Assembly: GCF_024363565.1 (NCBI RefSeq)
Contig: NZ_JAJEKE010000008.1
Span: 62,001 to 126,000, forward strand
From: Lutispora saccharofermentans
GTDB lineage: Bacteria > Bacillota > Clostridia > Lutisporales > Lutisporaceae
Length of the DNA stretch: 64,000 nt
Direction: 5' to 3'
Part shown: in pieces, positions 33,372 to 41,144 of the stretch
How the letters are laid out: each line of letters opens with the position of its first letter
How positions within the stretch are numbered: position 1 is the stretch's first letter
The notes under the pieces: model-generated
What the model was told of the DNA's origin: nothing
Seen by the model: the letters and a program-made list of their open reading frames with translations, nothing else
Database searches by the model: none
Position numbers and translations under genes: made by a program

Positions 33372-33641
33372 ATGGGCTTATACGGTGGTAATGTTGCAGG
33401 AGTGGGAACCGGCTGCGGCTGTGGTAACGTTGCAGGCATAGGGACCGGCTGCGGACCTGTTGCAGGGTTAGCAGATTTCTGCAAGCCAGGCGAATTCTCT
33501 TTCTTGCTGCTGCTTGTGCTCTTCATATTATTGGCATCCTGCATTACAAGAGGCAGAGATAGCAATTTCTTCTTCATCATAATACTTGCAGTAATTGCTT
33601 TCGGAGGGTTTGGAAGGACTTTCTTTGGAGTAGGAATTTAA
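33372..33641 (+). CDS. Small hydrophobic protein 4 with duplicated Gly/Cys head
   Basis: 89 residues. The head carries two copies of a GNVAGxGTGCG unit (GGNVAGVGTGCGC, GNVAGIGTGCGPVAG), one more than protein 2, then ADFCKPGEF. The hydrophobic arms FLLLLVLFILLASC and FFFIIILAVIAFGGFG are joined by ITRGRDSN. The ATG at 33372 is chosen because AAAGGAGGTG ends 5 bases before it; GTG 33366 lies too close. The repeated head and constant tail suggest domain shuffling within the array. Confidence 0.75.
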   Translation: MGLYGGNVAGVGTGCGCGNVAGIGTGCGPVAGLADFCKPGEFSFLLLLVLFILLASCITRGRDSNFFFIIILAVIAFGGFGRTFFGVGI

Positions 33642-33679
33642 CACTGAAAGTTAATTTAAGCCCATAAGGAGGTGCTTAT

Positions 33680-33898
33680 ATGGGCATAGCATCGCAAGAA
33701 TGCTGCGAGCCGACGGCGGGCCTGTTCGGTTCTAACTGGATTTGGATAATACTTCTGATACTCTTTTTCTGTGGAGGCTTCGGCGGTTCAGGATGCGGCG
33801 GCAGTATATTCGGCGGCAGTTTCTTGGGTAACAATGGAATATGGATAATACTGATTATATTATTTTTCTTCTGCTTCTGCGGCAAAAGAATATTTTAA
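33680..33898 (+). CDS. Small hydrophobic protein 5, Trp/Gly/Cys-rich
   Basis: 72 residues built from a repeated pair, SNWIWIILLILFFCGGFGG and NNGIWIILIILFFFCFCG, linked by a Gly-rich, Cys-containing bridge (SGCGGSIFGGSFLG). The head SQECCEPTAG is Cys-rich. It differs from proteins 1-4 in sequence but keeps the plan of two hydrophobic arms with a Gly/Cys joint. Short proteins of this W-I-W-I-I-L-I-L-F-F kind are frequent in endospore formers. AAGGAGGTG precedes the ATG, and a hairpin follows at once. Confidence 0.7.
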   Translation: MGIASQECCEPTAGLFGSNWIWIILLILFFCGGFGGSGCGGSIFGGSFLGNNGIWIILIILFFFCFCGKRIF

Positions 33899-33900
33899 GA

Positions 33901-33926
33901 TTAAGCCCGGCCTGAACCGGGCTTAA
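33901..33926 (+). terminator. Hairpin closing unit 1 of the small-protein array
   Basis: A perfect 10-bp stem TTAAGCCCGG/CCGGGCTTAA with a six-base loop starts 3 bases after the stop of protein 5. The T tail is poor. Confidence 0.6.
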
Positions 33927-33942
33927 AACTTCTAAGGAAAAG

Positions 33943-33980
33943 CTGTAACCAAAATAAGCTTAGGGAATAAAATAGAAGTG
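33943..33980 (+). promoter_or_regulatory. Promoter of the small-protein array, unit 2
   Basis: CTGTAAC (33943-33949), 17 bases, then ATAAAATAGAAGTGAGAA. It keeps the spacing and the ATAGAAGTGrGAArAG tail seen at 32577. Confidence 0.5.
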
Positions 33981-34044
33981 AGAAAAGATTAGAACCTGTT
34001 TAGTATCTGCTAAAGAGGTTCTTATATCCCGAGGGGGTTTTGGT

Positions 34045-34275
34045 ATGAGTTTTTTTGATGAGATATTCAATAAAGACATTATATGGATACTGCTTTTGCT
34101 GTTTTTGGTGTGTATATTGCCCCAAAGATGCTCCGAACCTATCATTAAAAACAAAGGCTTAAAGGAAGAAAGCGACCAATGCGGTAAGGAAGATATAGAG
34201 TGCGGCAAAGATAGCAAAGATATAATTTATAGGAAAGCAAAAAGCCAAAAAGAGCGCAGAAGGCTCGTATACTAA
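34045..34275 (+). CDS. Small membrane-anchored protein with charged tail (array protein 6)
   Basis: 76 residues. One hydrophobic segment at 12-25 (IIWILLLLFLVCIL) is followed by a hydrophilic, Lys/Glu-rich tail with four Cys (PQRCSEP, DQCGKEDIECGK) and a basic end. GAGGGGGTTTTGGT lies before the ATG. It is the first gene of unit 2 and keeps the F-x-x-x-I-x-x-I-x-W-I-L-L-L start seen in protein 5. Role unknown. Confidence 0.7.
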   Translation: MSFFDEIFNKDIIWILLLLFLVCILPQRCSEPIIKNKGLKEESDQCGKEDIECGKDSKDIIYRKAKSQKERRRLVY

Positions 34276-34299
34276 AATAAGACTTTTGGAGGTAGTTGC

Positions 34300-34923
34300 A
34301 TGGCTTATGGTAGAAATAATAACAGGTATAATGAAAGAGATATTGAATCTATAAAGGAGAAAATATCTGAGCAGATGCCCGGGGTGGATTTAAACAATAT
34401 TGATCAGCAGCAAATGAAAAGAATGGTTATGGACCAGATAAACAATAATCCAAACATAAATATAAGTCAAGATGTTAAGGATAAAATAGACAGAGGGGAT
34501 ATTGAAGGTCTCAAAACGGAATTGATTCAGTATTTAGATAATCAAAACAGTCCGGACGGTTCAAGCCAGAGATTGAGCAATATGCTCAAAAGCAATGATT
34601 TTGATGGCTTAAAAGATGAATTAATGGGAATGCTCATAAAAGGTATGAGCAATCAAAAAAAAAATGAGGTAAATGACAGCGAAGATAAAAGGGCGGAGAA
34701 TATGGCTTATCAAAATCCTTTGACAGCTTTATTTGATGAAACCCTTTTAAACAATATTATGGAAAAGTTCTTCGATGGAAATAAAAACGATAAAAGGATA
34801 GTTCTCTTAAACTCGATGAAGCCATTTGTATCCGATAGGAGGCAAAAAGCCCTGGACGATTGCGTAAAGGCCATGAATGTGATTGCGATGATGGAAAGAT
34901 TGGGTTTTAAGGCAGGGAGATAA
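34300..34923 (+). CDS. Polar helical protein of the array (protein 7)
   Basis: 207 residues, soluble, Asn/Gln/Asp-rich. Two related segments stand out: SQDVKDKIDRGDIEGLKTEL and LSNMLKSNDFDGLKDELM, both with a D-x-x-G-L-K-x-E-L core. The C terminus (LNSMKPFVSDRRQKALDDC, AMNVIAMMERLG) resembles the ending of uncharacterised proteins of spore formers, in which K-P-F/Y-x-S-x-x-R-Q is followed by a helix. It is the only hydrophilic member and could bind or organise the membrane proteins. GGAGGT precedes the ATG. Function unknown. Confidence 0.7.
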   Translation: MAYGRNNNRYNERDIESIKEKISEQMPGVDLNNIDQQQMKRMVMDQINNNPNINISQDVKDKIDRGDIEGLKTELIQYLDNQNSPDGSSQRLSNMLKSNDFDGLKDELMGMLIKGMSNQKKNEVNDSEDKRAENMAYQNPLTALFDETLLNNIMEKFFDGNKNDKRIVLLNSMKPFVSDRRQKALDDCVKAMNVIAMMERLGFKAGR

Positions 34924-34925
34924 AA

Positions 34926-35102
34926 TTGGATATAATAAAAATTACGAATTTCGTATCAACCAACTTTACTTTTGAAGATTTATTTTTGCTTGGCATATTG
35001 ATTCTTCTTTTCGTGGAGCGAAAATGTGATAAGATGTTTATAGGATTGTTGATATTTGTTTTTATATCCGGTTTGAGACAAGAACTATTATCTTTTAGAT
35101 AA
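34926..35102 (+). CDS. Small hydrophobic protein 8, TTG start
   Basis: 58 residues, opening 2 bases after the previous stop. GGGAG in the last codons of protein 7 stands at good spacing before the TTG. The sequence follows the family plan: FEDLFLLGILILLFV, a charged turn ERKCDK with Cys, then MFIGLLIFVFISG and a short tail. The near overlap makes coupling to protein 7 likely. No further gene follows before the CBS protein at 35266. Confidence 0.6.
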   Translation: MDIIKITNFVSTNFTFEDLFLLGILILLFVERKCDKMFIGLLIFVFISGLRQELLSFR

Positions 35103-35265
35103 GGGCTCTTGTCTAAATTTTGCTTGCGTGATATCAGCAATCTGCAGGAGTAAAGGGACAATACCATAGCCTAGATTGCGTAATTCAGGAAAATATTGAC
35201 TTGGTATATGCTAAGATAAATAGTATAATATTATATAAAATACTTTATTAGGGGGAATTTTTTTA

Positions 35266-36597
35266 ATGGACGGGGACCTGTGGTCGCAAATGTTTGTAAT
35301 CTTATTACTGATAGGGATTAACGCATTCTTTGCCGCTTCCGAAATGGCAATAGTGTCTATCAGGCAATCGAAGCTAAAGCCTCTCATAGAAGAGGGCAAC
35401 AAAGCCGCCAAAATTGTAGATAATTTTATTGAAGAACCGAGCAAGCTGCTTGCTACAATTCAAGTAGGAATCACTTTTGCAGGCTTCTTTGCCAGCGCGC
35501 TGAGTGCTAAAACTCTTGCTGTATACTTGGCTGAAGCTCTAAAAAAATCCAACCTGGCAATTATATCTACATATGCAGATTCTTTTTCATTTATATTAAT
35601 GACCCTGCTCATGGCATACATAACTTTAGTGCTGGGGGAGCTGGTACCTAAGAGGATGGCTCTGCAGTGGTCCGATAAGGTAGCTCTTGCCGTAGCAAAG
35701 CCAATTTTATTCCTTTCTAAGATTGCTTTTCCTATAGTCAAGCTTCTGACCTTCTCTACAAACTTCATAGTCAAGATGTTTGGAGGTTCCGCAGAAAATA
35801 ATTCAGGCCAAATTACCGAAGAAGAAATACGCCTTATGATAAACGTAGGAGAAGAGAGAGGGATCATCAGAGAAACAGAGACGGAAATGATCAACAGCAT
35901 CTTTGAATTTGACGACACAGTGGTTAAGGAAGTAATGACACCCAGAACAGATATAGCAGCTATCAATATAAACGCTTCTCTTGAGGAAATCCTGGAAGTG
36001 ATTGTTGAAGAGCATTTCTCCCGTATACCTGTATATGAAGATACAATAGATAATATAGTCGGATTGTTATATGTTAAAGATTTATTCGGCATGATGAAGT
36101 ATGGAAAAGAATTTAAAGTTTCTTTAAAAGATATTATCAGGCCCGCCTACTTTGTACCCGAGTATAAAAAGATAGATGAGCTTTTTAAAGAGATGCAGAA
36201 ATCCAAGACCCATATAGCCATTGTAATAGATGAATATGGCGGTACGGCCGGGCTTATCACGATAGAGGACTTATTGGAAGAAATCGTAGGAAACATCTTC
36301 GATGAATATGATGATGTGGTGCTGGAGTATGAACAGCTTGATGATAATACATATTTGATCAACGGTATGCTCAGCATTGATGAGGTCAATGACATAATGC
36401 ATACTGAGCTTCCAGAGGATGAGCTGGAGTTTGACACTATAAGCGGTATGGTTTTGAGCCTTTCAGGTAAAATGCCCGAGGTGGGGGACGAAGTTGAGTT
36501 TGACGGAGTGCAATTCCGCATTGAAGAAGTGGATGATAAAAGGATAACTAAAATCAGGATTAAAAAGCAGCCTGATGAAGCTGAAGAACAAGAATAA
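35266..36597 (+). CDS. Hemolysin/CorC (CNNM-type) membrane protein with CBS pair
   Basis: 443 residues. The DUF21/CNNM domain (residues 1-195) has three or four membrane segments (LWSQMFVILLLIGINAFFAASEMA; KLLATIQVGITFAGFFASALS; LVLGELVPKRMALQW). A CBS pair follows at about 215-335 (VVKEVMTPRTDI; FSRIPVYEDTIDNIVGLLYVKDL; HIAIVIDEYGGTAGLITIEDLLEEIVGNI) and a CorC_HlyC domain closes it. The family is linked to Mg2+/Co2+ efflux; hemolytic activity is not implied. It sits about 160 bases after the small-protein array and ends at a strong terminator. Confidence 0.93.
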   Translation: MDGDLWSQMFVILLLIGINAFFAASEMAIVSIRQSKLKPLIEEGNKAAKIVDNFIEEPSKLLATIQVGITFAGFFASALSAKTLAVYLAEALKKSNLAIISTYADSFSFILMTLLMAYITLVLGELVPKRMALQWSDKVALAVAKPILFLSKIAFPIVKLLTFSTNFIVKMFGGSAENNSGQITEEEIRLMINVGEERGIIRETETEMINSIFEFDDTVVKEVMTPRTDIAAININASLEEILEVIVEEHFSRIPVYEDTIDNIVGLLYVKDLFGMMKYGKEFKVSLKDIIRPAYFVPEYKKIDELFKEMQKSKTHIAIVIDEYGGTAGLITIEDLLEEIVGNIFDEYDDVVLEYEQLDDNTYLINGMLSIDEVNDIMHTELPEDELEFDTISGMVLSLSGKMPEVGDEVEFDGVQFRIEEVDDKRITKIRIKKQPDEAEEQE

Positions 36598-36604
36598 TAT
36601 TAGG

Positions 36605-36636
36605 GCCGGTATAGAAATATACCGGCTTTTATATTT
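36605..36636 (+). terminator. Intrinsic terminator after the CorC gene
   Basis: GCCGGTATA/TATACCGGC stem (36605-36613, 36618-36626), GAAA loop, TTTTATATTT tail. Confidence 0.9.
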
Positions 36637-36759
36637 GAACAAAATCTCAGAATTTTTTCACAATTAATACATAGCTATCACAAATCAAAAAGATATAATA
36701 TACTTAAACGGAAATAGACAAAATGGAAATAGACAAAATATGGATAAGGAGGGTGTGTA

Positions 36760-38169
36760 GTGAATAATTTTAAAAGGCTTTCATGTATTTTTATATTGCT
36801 TTTATGCTTTTGTATAGTATTCTCATCTTGTTCTGGGGAAAAATCTGCAAAAACCAATAAAATCACTATCAATGCGGCTGAAAATATGATAGATGAGACC
36901 GGCATCCTGGCTACGATAGAGGAGCTCAGCTCAGATAAATATAAAGGCAGGCTCGCCGGTACCGAAGAAAACGAATTGGCAGCTCAGTATCTGGTTGATC
37001 ATTTTAAAAAAATCGGGTTAGTGTCTTCCCCAAAATTAGAAAACTACGTCCAAAAGTATTATACACAGGTGCAAATCATTAAAAATGAGCCTGTTTTGCA
37101 ATTAGAAGATAAAGAAGGAAATGTGGTAAAAAGCTTCAAATATGTGGAGAATTTCGTAATAAGAGCATTATCGAGCCAGACCCAGGATATAGACATAAAA
37201 GCTCCTTTATACAAGGCAGAGGATATGGAGGCCATTAATACCTCAAAAGAAGATGCTAAAGGGAAAATATGCTTATTCTCCCTTTCTTCAAGGCAAAACG
37301 CAAGCACTACGGAAATGGTTGAGACAGTAAGTCAGAATGAAGCATTAGCAGGGATCGGAGAATTTGATATAAAGAGTGAGGATAGAAAACATTCTAATTT
37401 GACGGTGACTCCTTTTCGCGGCCCCTGGATGAGGGGAAGCTACAATCCTTATATGCTTGTTGATAACGATACGTTTGTGGAACTGGCACAGGCAGCAGAT
37501 AAGGGCTTATATCTGAGGTTTATATGCAGCTTCGAAGAGGATTTCCGCAAGCCGGTGTCTAATGTGATAGGATTGATCGAAGGCTCGGACCCCAAATTAA
37601 AGAATGAATATATAATAGTGGGCGCACATTTTGATCATGTAGGCGACAATAAAAATGGCACCTATAATTCAGGGGCATTGGATAATGCTTCAGGCACTGC
37701 CGGATTGGTGGAAATAGCAAGGGTGATCAAATCAGGAAAGATACAACCTAAAAAATCCATTCTATTTATCGCTTTTAATGGGGAAGAGTCAGGATTTACC
37801 GGGTCTGAATATTATGTAAACAATCCCGTCTATCCTTTGGATAGAGCAGCCATGATAAATATGGACATGATAGGGGCCAGCAAAGAAATGCCCATAACCA
37901 TTGCATCCGCTGATAAGAGCGGGTACGGGCTCCAGGATGAAATGTATGAATATGCCCGGGCGTTGGGGATTGAAGCGAGGAAGGGCGATATGGCAGGCAG
38001 CGATCATTACAGCTTTGCCCAAGTCGGTGTAGCTTCGGTGATGCTCATCGATGAAGATTGGGGAAATGGTTATCACAGCCCTAACGATAATATGGAAGAT
38101 ATAAGCAAGACAAAAATTGAGCAGATTGTAAAGCTCGTGCTTCACTATATCGATAAAAATGCTTATTGA
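36760..38169 (+). CDS. M28 family metallopeptidase lipoprotein
   Basis: 469 residues. A lipoprotein signal ends at Cys 24 (VFSSC lipobox). A PA-like inserted domain occupies about 105-255. The M28 catalytic domain has all five zinc ligands in place: IIVGAHFDHVG (His), SGALDNASGTAGLVEIAR (bridging Asp), IAFNGEESGFTGSEYY (Glu-Glu), INMDMIG (Asp) and MAGSDHYSFA (His). It should act as an extracellular aminopeptidase tethered to the membrane. The start is GTG after GGAGGGTG. It is followed after 30 bases by the choloylglycine-hydrolase relative. Confidence 0.92.
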   Translation: MNNFKRLSCIFILLLCFCIVFSSCSGEKSAKTNKITINAAENMIDETGILATIEELSSDKYKGRLAGTEENELAAQYLVDHFKKIGLVSSPKLENYVQKYYTQVQIIKNEPVLQLEDKEGNVVKSFKYVENFVIRALSSQTQDIDIKAPLYKAEDMEAINTSKEDAKGKICLFSLSSRQNASTTEMVETVSQNEALAGIGEFDIKSEDRKHSNLTVTPFRGPWMRGSYNPYMLVDNDTFVELAQAADKGLYLRFICSFEEDFRKPVSNVIGLIEGSDPKLKNEYIIVGAHFDHVGDNKNGTYNSGALDNASGTAGLVEIARVIKSGKIQPKKSILFIAFNGEESGFTGSEYYVNNPVYPLDRAAMINMDMIGASKEMPITIASADKSGYGLQDEMYEYARALGIEARKGDMAGSDHYSFAQVGVASVMLIDEDWGNGYHSPNDNMEDISKTKIEQIVKLVLHYIDKNAY

Positions 38170-38199
38170 TGAAGATTTTGATTGAGGAGGAGCAATTAA

Positions 38200-39204
38200 A
38201 TGAGCCGTAAATACGTAAAGTGGATGGTGTGCCTTGCCATAATAATTTGCTCTATGGGCGTGTTTTACCTGAAGACGGAAAAAGCCGGGGAAAATGCTTT
38301 AGCCAGCTTTAAAAAAATCGGCGATGGTCCTCTATATACCATGATGTATTATGGGGATTACGGGTTTGGGGACTACTTGAAAGTTGGGAAAAAGATATCC
38401 GCATATGATGATTCTTTGAGCAAGGATGTTGCCTGCAGCTGCTTTGCAGCTCTCAGTAAAGAAGGCGATATGATCTTCGGGCGAAATTTTGACTGGTATG
38501 ACAATCCGAAGCTTATATTATTTACTCGCCCCATTGATGGCTACGCTTCTGTATCAATGGTGGATATGAAATATCTGAATTTTAATTCTGAGGAAGAGGT
38601 TGCAAATGCATCAAAGGAGGAATTGGGAAGATTGCTGGATGCTCCGTATCTGCCATTTGACGGTATGAATGAATATGGCCTGGCTATAGGTGAAATGACT
38701 GCCATGGGCACTGAAGCATCTATAGATCCTGGCAAGGTGACTCTGGGTGATCTTACCGTAATGCGGCTGACTTTAGATCATGCGAAAACCGTTGAAGAAG
38801 CGGTTTCGTATATCGAAAAGTATAATGTGTATTTTCCTCCTGCACCGCCTTTGCACTTTCTTGTGGCCGATGCAAAAGGAAATTCCGCAATCATAGAATT
38901 TGTAAAAGGCGAGATGAAGGTTCTTAAAAACGATAAGCAATGGCAGGTTGCAACCAATTTCATAGTATACGGAAGCAACGAAAAAACCAAAAATGGGTGC
39001 AGAAGATACGCTGCGGCTGAGAGGGTCCTGAGTGAGAATAAGGGTAAGCTGACAGAAATGGAAGCGATGAAGCTGCTGGAGGAAATATCCCAGCCTACAA
39101 CGCAATGGTCTATTACGTACAATATGAGCAAGGGAAGCATACAATTGGTGATCAAGAAAAATTTTGACGATATAATGAGTTTTAACCTGCCGCTGAAAAG
39201 CTGA
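38200..39204 (+). CDS. Membrane-anchored linear amide C-N hydrolase (choloylglycine hydrolase family)
   Basis: 334 residues. One N-terminal hydrophobic segment (8-23, WMVCLAIIICSMGVFY) anchors or exports the protein. The Ntn-hydrolase core begins at ACSCFAALSKEGDMIFGRNFDWYDNP: Cys 79 stands 16 residues before Arg 95 of GRNFDW, as the nucleophile does in bile-salt hydrolases and penicillin V acylases. The conserved Asn/Asp and Tyr regions follow (PYLPFDGMNEYGLAIGEM; TVMRLTLDHAKTVEEAV). In canonical enzymes the Cys becomes N-terminal, so export processing or propeptide cleavage would be needed. The amide substrate is unknown. It is likely co-transcribed with the M28 lipoprotein. Confidence 0.85.
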   Translation: MSRKYVKWMVCLAIIICSMGVFYLKTEKAGENALASFKKIGDGPLYTMMYYGDYGFGDYLKVGKKISAYDDSLSKDVACSCFAALSKEGDMIFGRNFDWYDNPKLILFTRPIDGYASVSMVDMKYLNFNSEEEVANASKEELGRLLDAPYLPFDGMNEYGLAIGEMTAMGTEASIDPGKVTLGDLTVMRLTLDHAKTVEEAVSYIEKYNVYFPPAPPLHFLVADAKGNSAIIEFVKGEMKVLKNDKQWQVATNFIVYGSNEKTKNGCRRYAAAERVLSENKGKLTEMEAMKLLEEISQPTTQWSITYNMSKGSIQLVIKKNFDDIMSFNLPLKS

Positions 39205-39222
39205 CGCCCAAAGCCGCAAGCT

Positions 39223-39249
39223 GCTCAGGATTCAGAGCTCAGAACTCAG
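39223..39249. repeat. Second copy of the dispersed repeat seen at 14748
   Basis: 25 of 27 bases match 14748-14774, followed by another partial AACTCAG unit. Both copies lie just downstream of cell-surface genes. Confidence 0.6.
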
Positions 39250-39250
39250 A

Positions 39251-39427
39251 ACTCAGAAGCTATGGTATTCCTTACGGGTCATAAGAGGACGGGAACCACT
39301 GAAAGACACGGATTTTTGCACTGAAAAACACGGAAATGTTTTTCTAATGCCATATCACACAGGAATGCGAGTTACGAACCTGCTTAGATATGGGATTAGT
39401 TAAAATAGAAAAAGGAATACCCTAGCT
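39251..39427. repeat. Inverted-repeat element, about 177 bp
   Basis: Ends are 16-bp inverted repeats matching at 15 positions (39251-39266, 39412-39427). Inside are a 16-base direct repeat in two copies (CACTGAAAGACACGGA at 39290, CACTGAAAAACACGGA at 39312) and CGAGTTACGA at 39368, which pairs with TCGTAACTCG at 39436 just outside. It encodes no protein. Confidence 0.5.
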
Positions 39428-39472
39428 CTCGCAACTCGTAACTCGAAACTTTTATATATTCCGCTGCAGTAA

Positions 39473-39684
39473 AATAGCATCCATGTATAGACTAAGTATG
39501 CTTATATAAAAATTGCCAATGACCCTTATGAGCTGAGCCTTAGAAAAAACGTAGGCGAGGCACGGACGCCGAGCAAGCTTTCCAGGTCACGGATGACCTT
39601 TGGGAAGCGTAGGATTTTCTTAGGCTCAGTGAATTAGTGTCATCAATTTTTATATACTATACGTGACTATACATGGATGCTATT
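39473..39684. mobile_element. MITE-like element abutting the paaK stop codon
   Basis: About 212 bp with imperfect inverted ends of roughly 65 bp. The outermost part AATAGCATCCATGTATAG is perfect, then TATAAAAATTG and CTGAGCCTtAGAAAA are kept with changes. The centre has a CTTTCC-AGGTCA / TGACCTTTGGGAAG hairpin. The right end stops 2 bases before the paaK stop codon (39687-39689). It has no transposase. Its ends differ from those of the element at 25313. Confidence 0.65.
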
Positions 39685-39686
39685 GC

Positions 39687-41129
39687 TTATGGAGCTTGTC
39701 TCAAATCCGCAACCCTGCTGATCTTGCCCTGGCTCCTTGGAAGGGTTTTTGGCGGCAGCAGCCTTACCTCCGCTGCTATACCGGTTATACTCATAATATT
39801 TCTCCTTAGCTTATCTGCTGCTATCGCACCATCATCGCAAGAAAGCTCCGCTTCTACTTGTACCAGAAGCTCATCGAGCTTGCCTTTCTTGCTTACCACG
39901 ATATTATAGTGGGGAAGCAATTTCGGCATGCTCATTATCACGCTTTCGATCTGGGAAGGGAAGACATTAACCCCTTTGATGATGAGCATATCATCGCTCC
40001 TGCCGGTTACTCTGTCCATTCTCACGTTTAGGCTGCCGCAGCTGCAGCGTCCGCGGTAAAGGGTAGTGATATCCTTTGTTCTGTAGCGGAGCAAGGGCAT
40101 GGCCTCTTTTGCGATTGATGTAAGCACAAGCTCGCCGCTTTGGCCATAATCTAAGGCCGCTCCTGTTTCGGGATCTATTATTTCGGCTATATAGTGATCC
40201 TCGTTTATATGGAGCCCCTGGCGCTGGCTGCATTCACAGCCCACTCCGGGCCCGATGATCTCGCTTAAGCCGTATATATCATATGCCTTTATCCCGTAAG
40301 CTTTTTCAATCTCCTGCCTCATTTCTTCAGTCCAGGGCTCTGCGCCGAATATTCCTATCCTTATGGGAAGCTTGTGGAAATCAATGCCTTGATCTTTTCC
40401 GGCTTCCGCAAGATGTAATGCATATGACGGAGTACAGGCCAATACAGTGGTTCCAAAATCCTGCATGAGCTGCAGCTGCTTTGCTGTGTTGCCGGTGGAC
40501 ATGGGCACCACGGTAGCACCTAATTTTTCTACTCCGTAATGGAATCCCAGGCCGCCTGTAAAAAGTCCGTATCCATAAGCTACTTGTACCGTGTCTTCTT
40601 TTGTTACACCGACAGCTTCAAGCTCCTGGGCGATCATTTCAGCCCATCTGCCGATATCACCGGAGGTATATCCGACTACGGTAGGCTTTCCGGTAGTGCC
40701 TGAGGAGGCATGGATCCTGGCCAGTTTTTCTTTAGGCACTGCAAACAATCCGAATGGGTAGTTGCACCTCAGATCCTCTTTGGTTGTGAAAGGGAGCTTC
40801 TCTATATCTCTTATTGACTGAATATCATCAACTTCTATATCTTTAAGAAGCCTGCTATAATAGGGCACTTTGCTTTTCAGCAAGGCAACGGTCTCCCTTA
40901 GCTTCTCCGCTTGTTTTTTCTCAAGCTCTTCTCTTGCTCTATCATTTTCCTTTTTTATACATTCCGTTGATCCTGACAGCGCAACGGAGCGTATTGCCAT
41001 GCAGCTCAGGCAGTTATCGCAAAGGCCGTTTTTATATTTCTGGCAGCATATGCTTGCATTTTCCTCTGCTGCTGAATTTGCTGATAACTTGCTTCTATTA
41101 CTTGTTTTCTTTCCGTGATTCATTTTCAT
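39687..41129 (-). CDS. paaK: Phenylacetate-CoA ligase family protein with Cys-rich N terminus
   Basis: AMP-forming acyl-CoA ligase of about 480 residues. The adenylation motif ASSGTTGKPTVVGYT, the YGLSEIIGPGVGCEC core, the RYRTKDIT hinge region and the C-terminal SDDMLIIKGVNVFPSQIE and QGKISRVAD all match PaaK. It activates phenylacetate or another aryl acid to its CoA ester. About 50 extra N-terminal residues carry five Cys (28, 29, 37, 40, 43; CDNCLSC), which ordinary PaaK of about 430 residues lacks. The ATG at 41129 follows GGAGGT. Control by a Phe-type T-box ties it to phenylalanine metabolism. It may be an aryl-pyruvate/indolepyruvate-pathway ligase. Confidence 0.88.
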   Translation of the reverse strand: MKMNHGKKTSNRSKLSANSAAEENASICCQKYKNGLCDNCLSCMAIRSVALSGSTECIKKENDRAREELEKKQAEKLRETVALLKSKVPYYSRLLKDIEVDDIQSIRDIEKLPFTTKEDLRCNYPFGLFAVPKEKLARIHASSGTTGKPTVVGYTSGDIGRWAEMIAQELEAVGVTKEDTVQVAYGYGLFTGGLGFHYGVEKLGATVVPMSTGNTAKQLQLMQDFGTTVLACTPSYALHLAEAGKDQGIDFHKLPIRIGIFGAEPWTEEMRQEIEKAYGIKAYDIYGLSEIIGPGVGCECSQRQGLHINEDHYIAEIIDPETGAALDYGQSGELVLTSIAKEAMPLLRYRTKDITTLYRGRCSCGSLNVRMDRVTGRSDDMLIIKGVNVFPSQIESVIMSMPKLLPHYNIVVSKKGKLDELLVQVEAELSCDDGAIAADKLRRNIMSITGIAAEVRLLPPKTLPRSQGKISRVADLRQAP

Positions 41130-41144
41130 ATATGATGCACCTCC

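Noticed and set aside
32656..33898. Two-peptide bacteriocin locus (small Gly-rich hydrophobic proteins)
   Set aside because: No double-Gly leader, immunity protein, exporter with peptidase or regulator is nearby, and proteins are too hydrophobic throughout; a spore-related role fits better.
35460..36092. 210-codon - strand frame inside the CorC gene
   Set aside because: Opposite a clear CNNM/CBS gene, Ser-rich shadow translation, no start site.
39290..39327. CRISPR-like tandem repeats (CACTGAAA-ACACGGA twice)
   Set aside because: Only two units, 22-base period, no spacers of uniform length, no cas genes.
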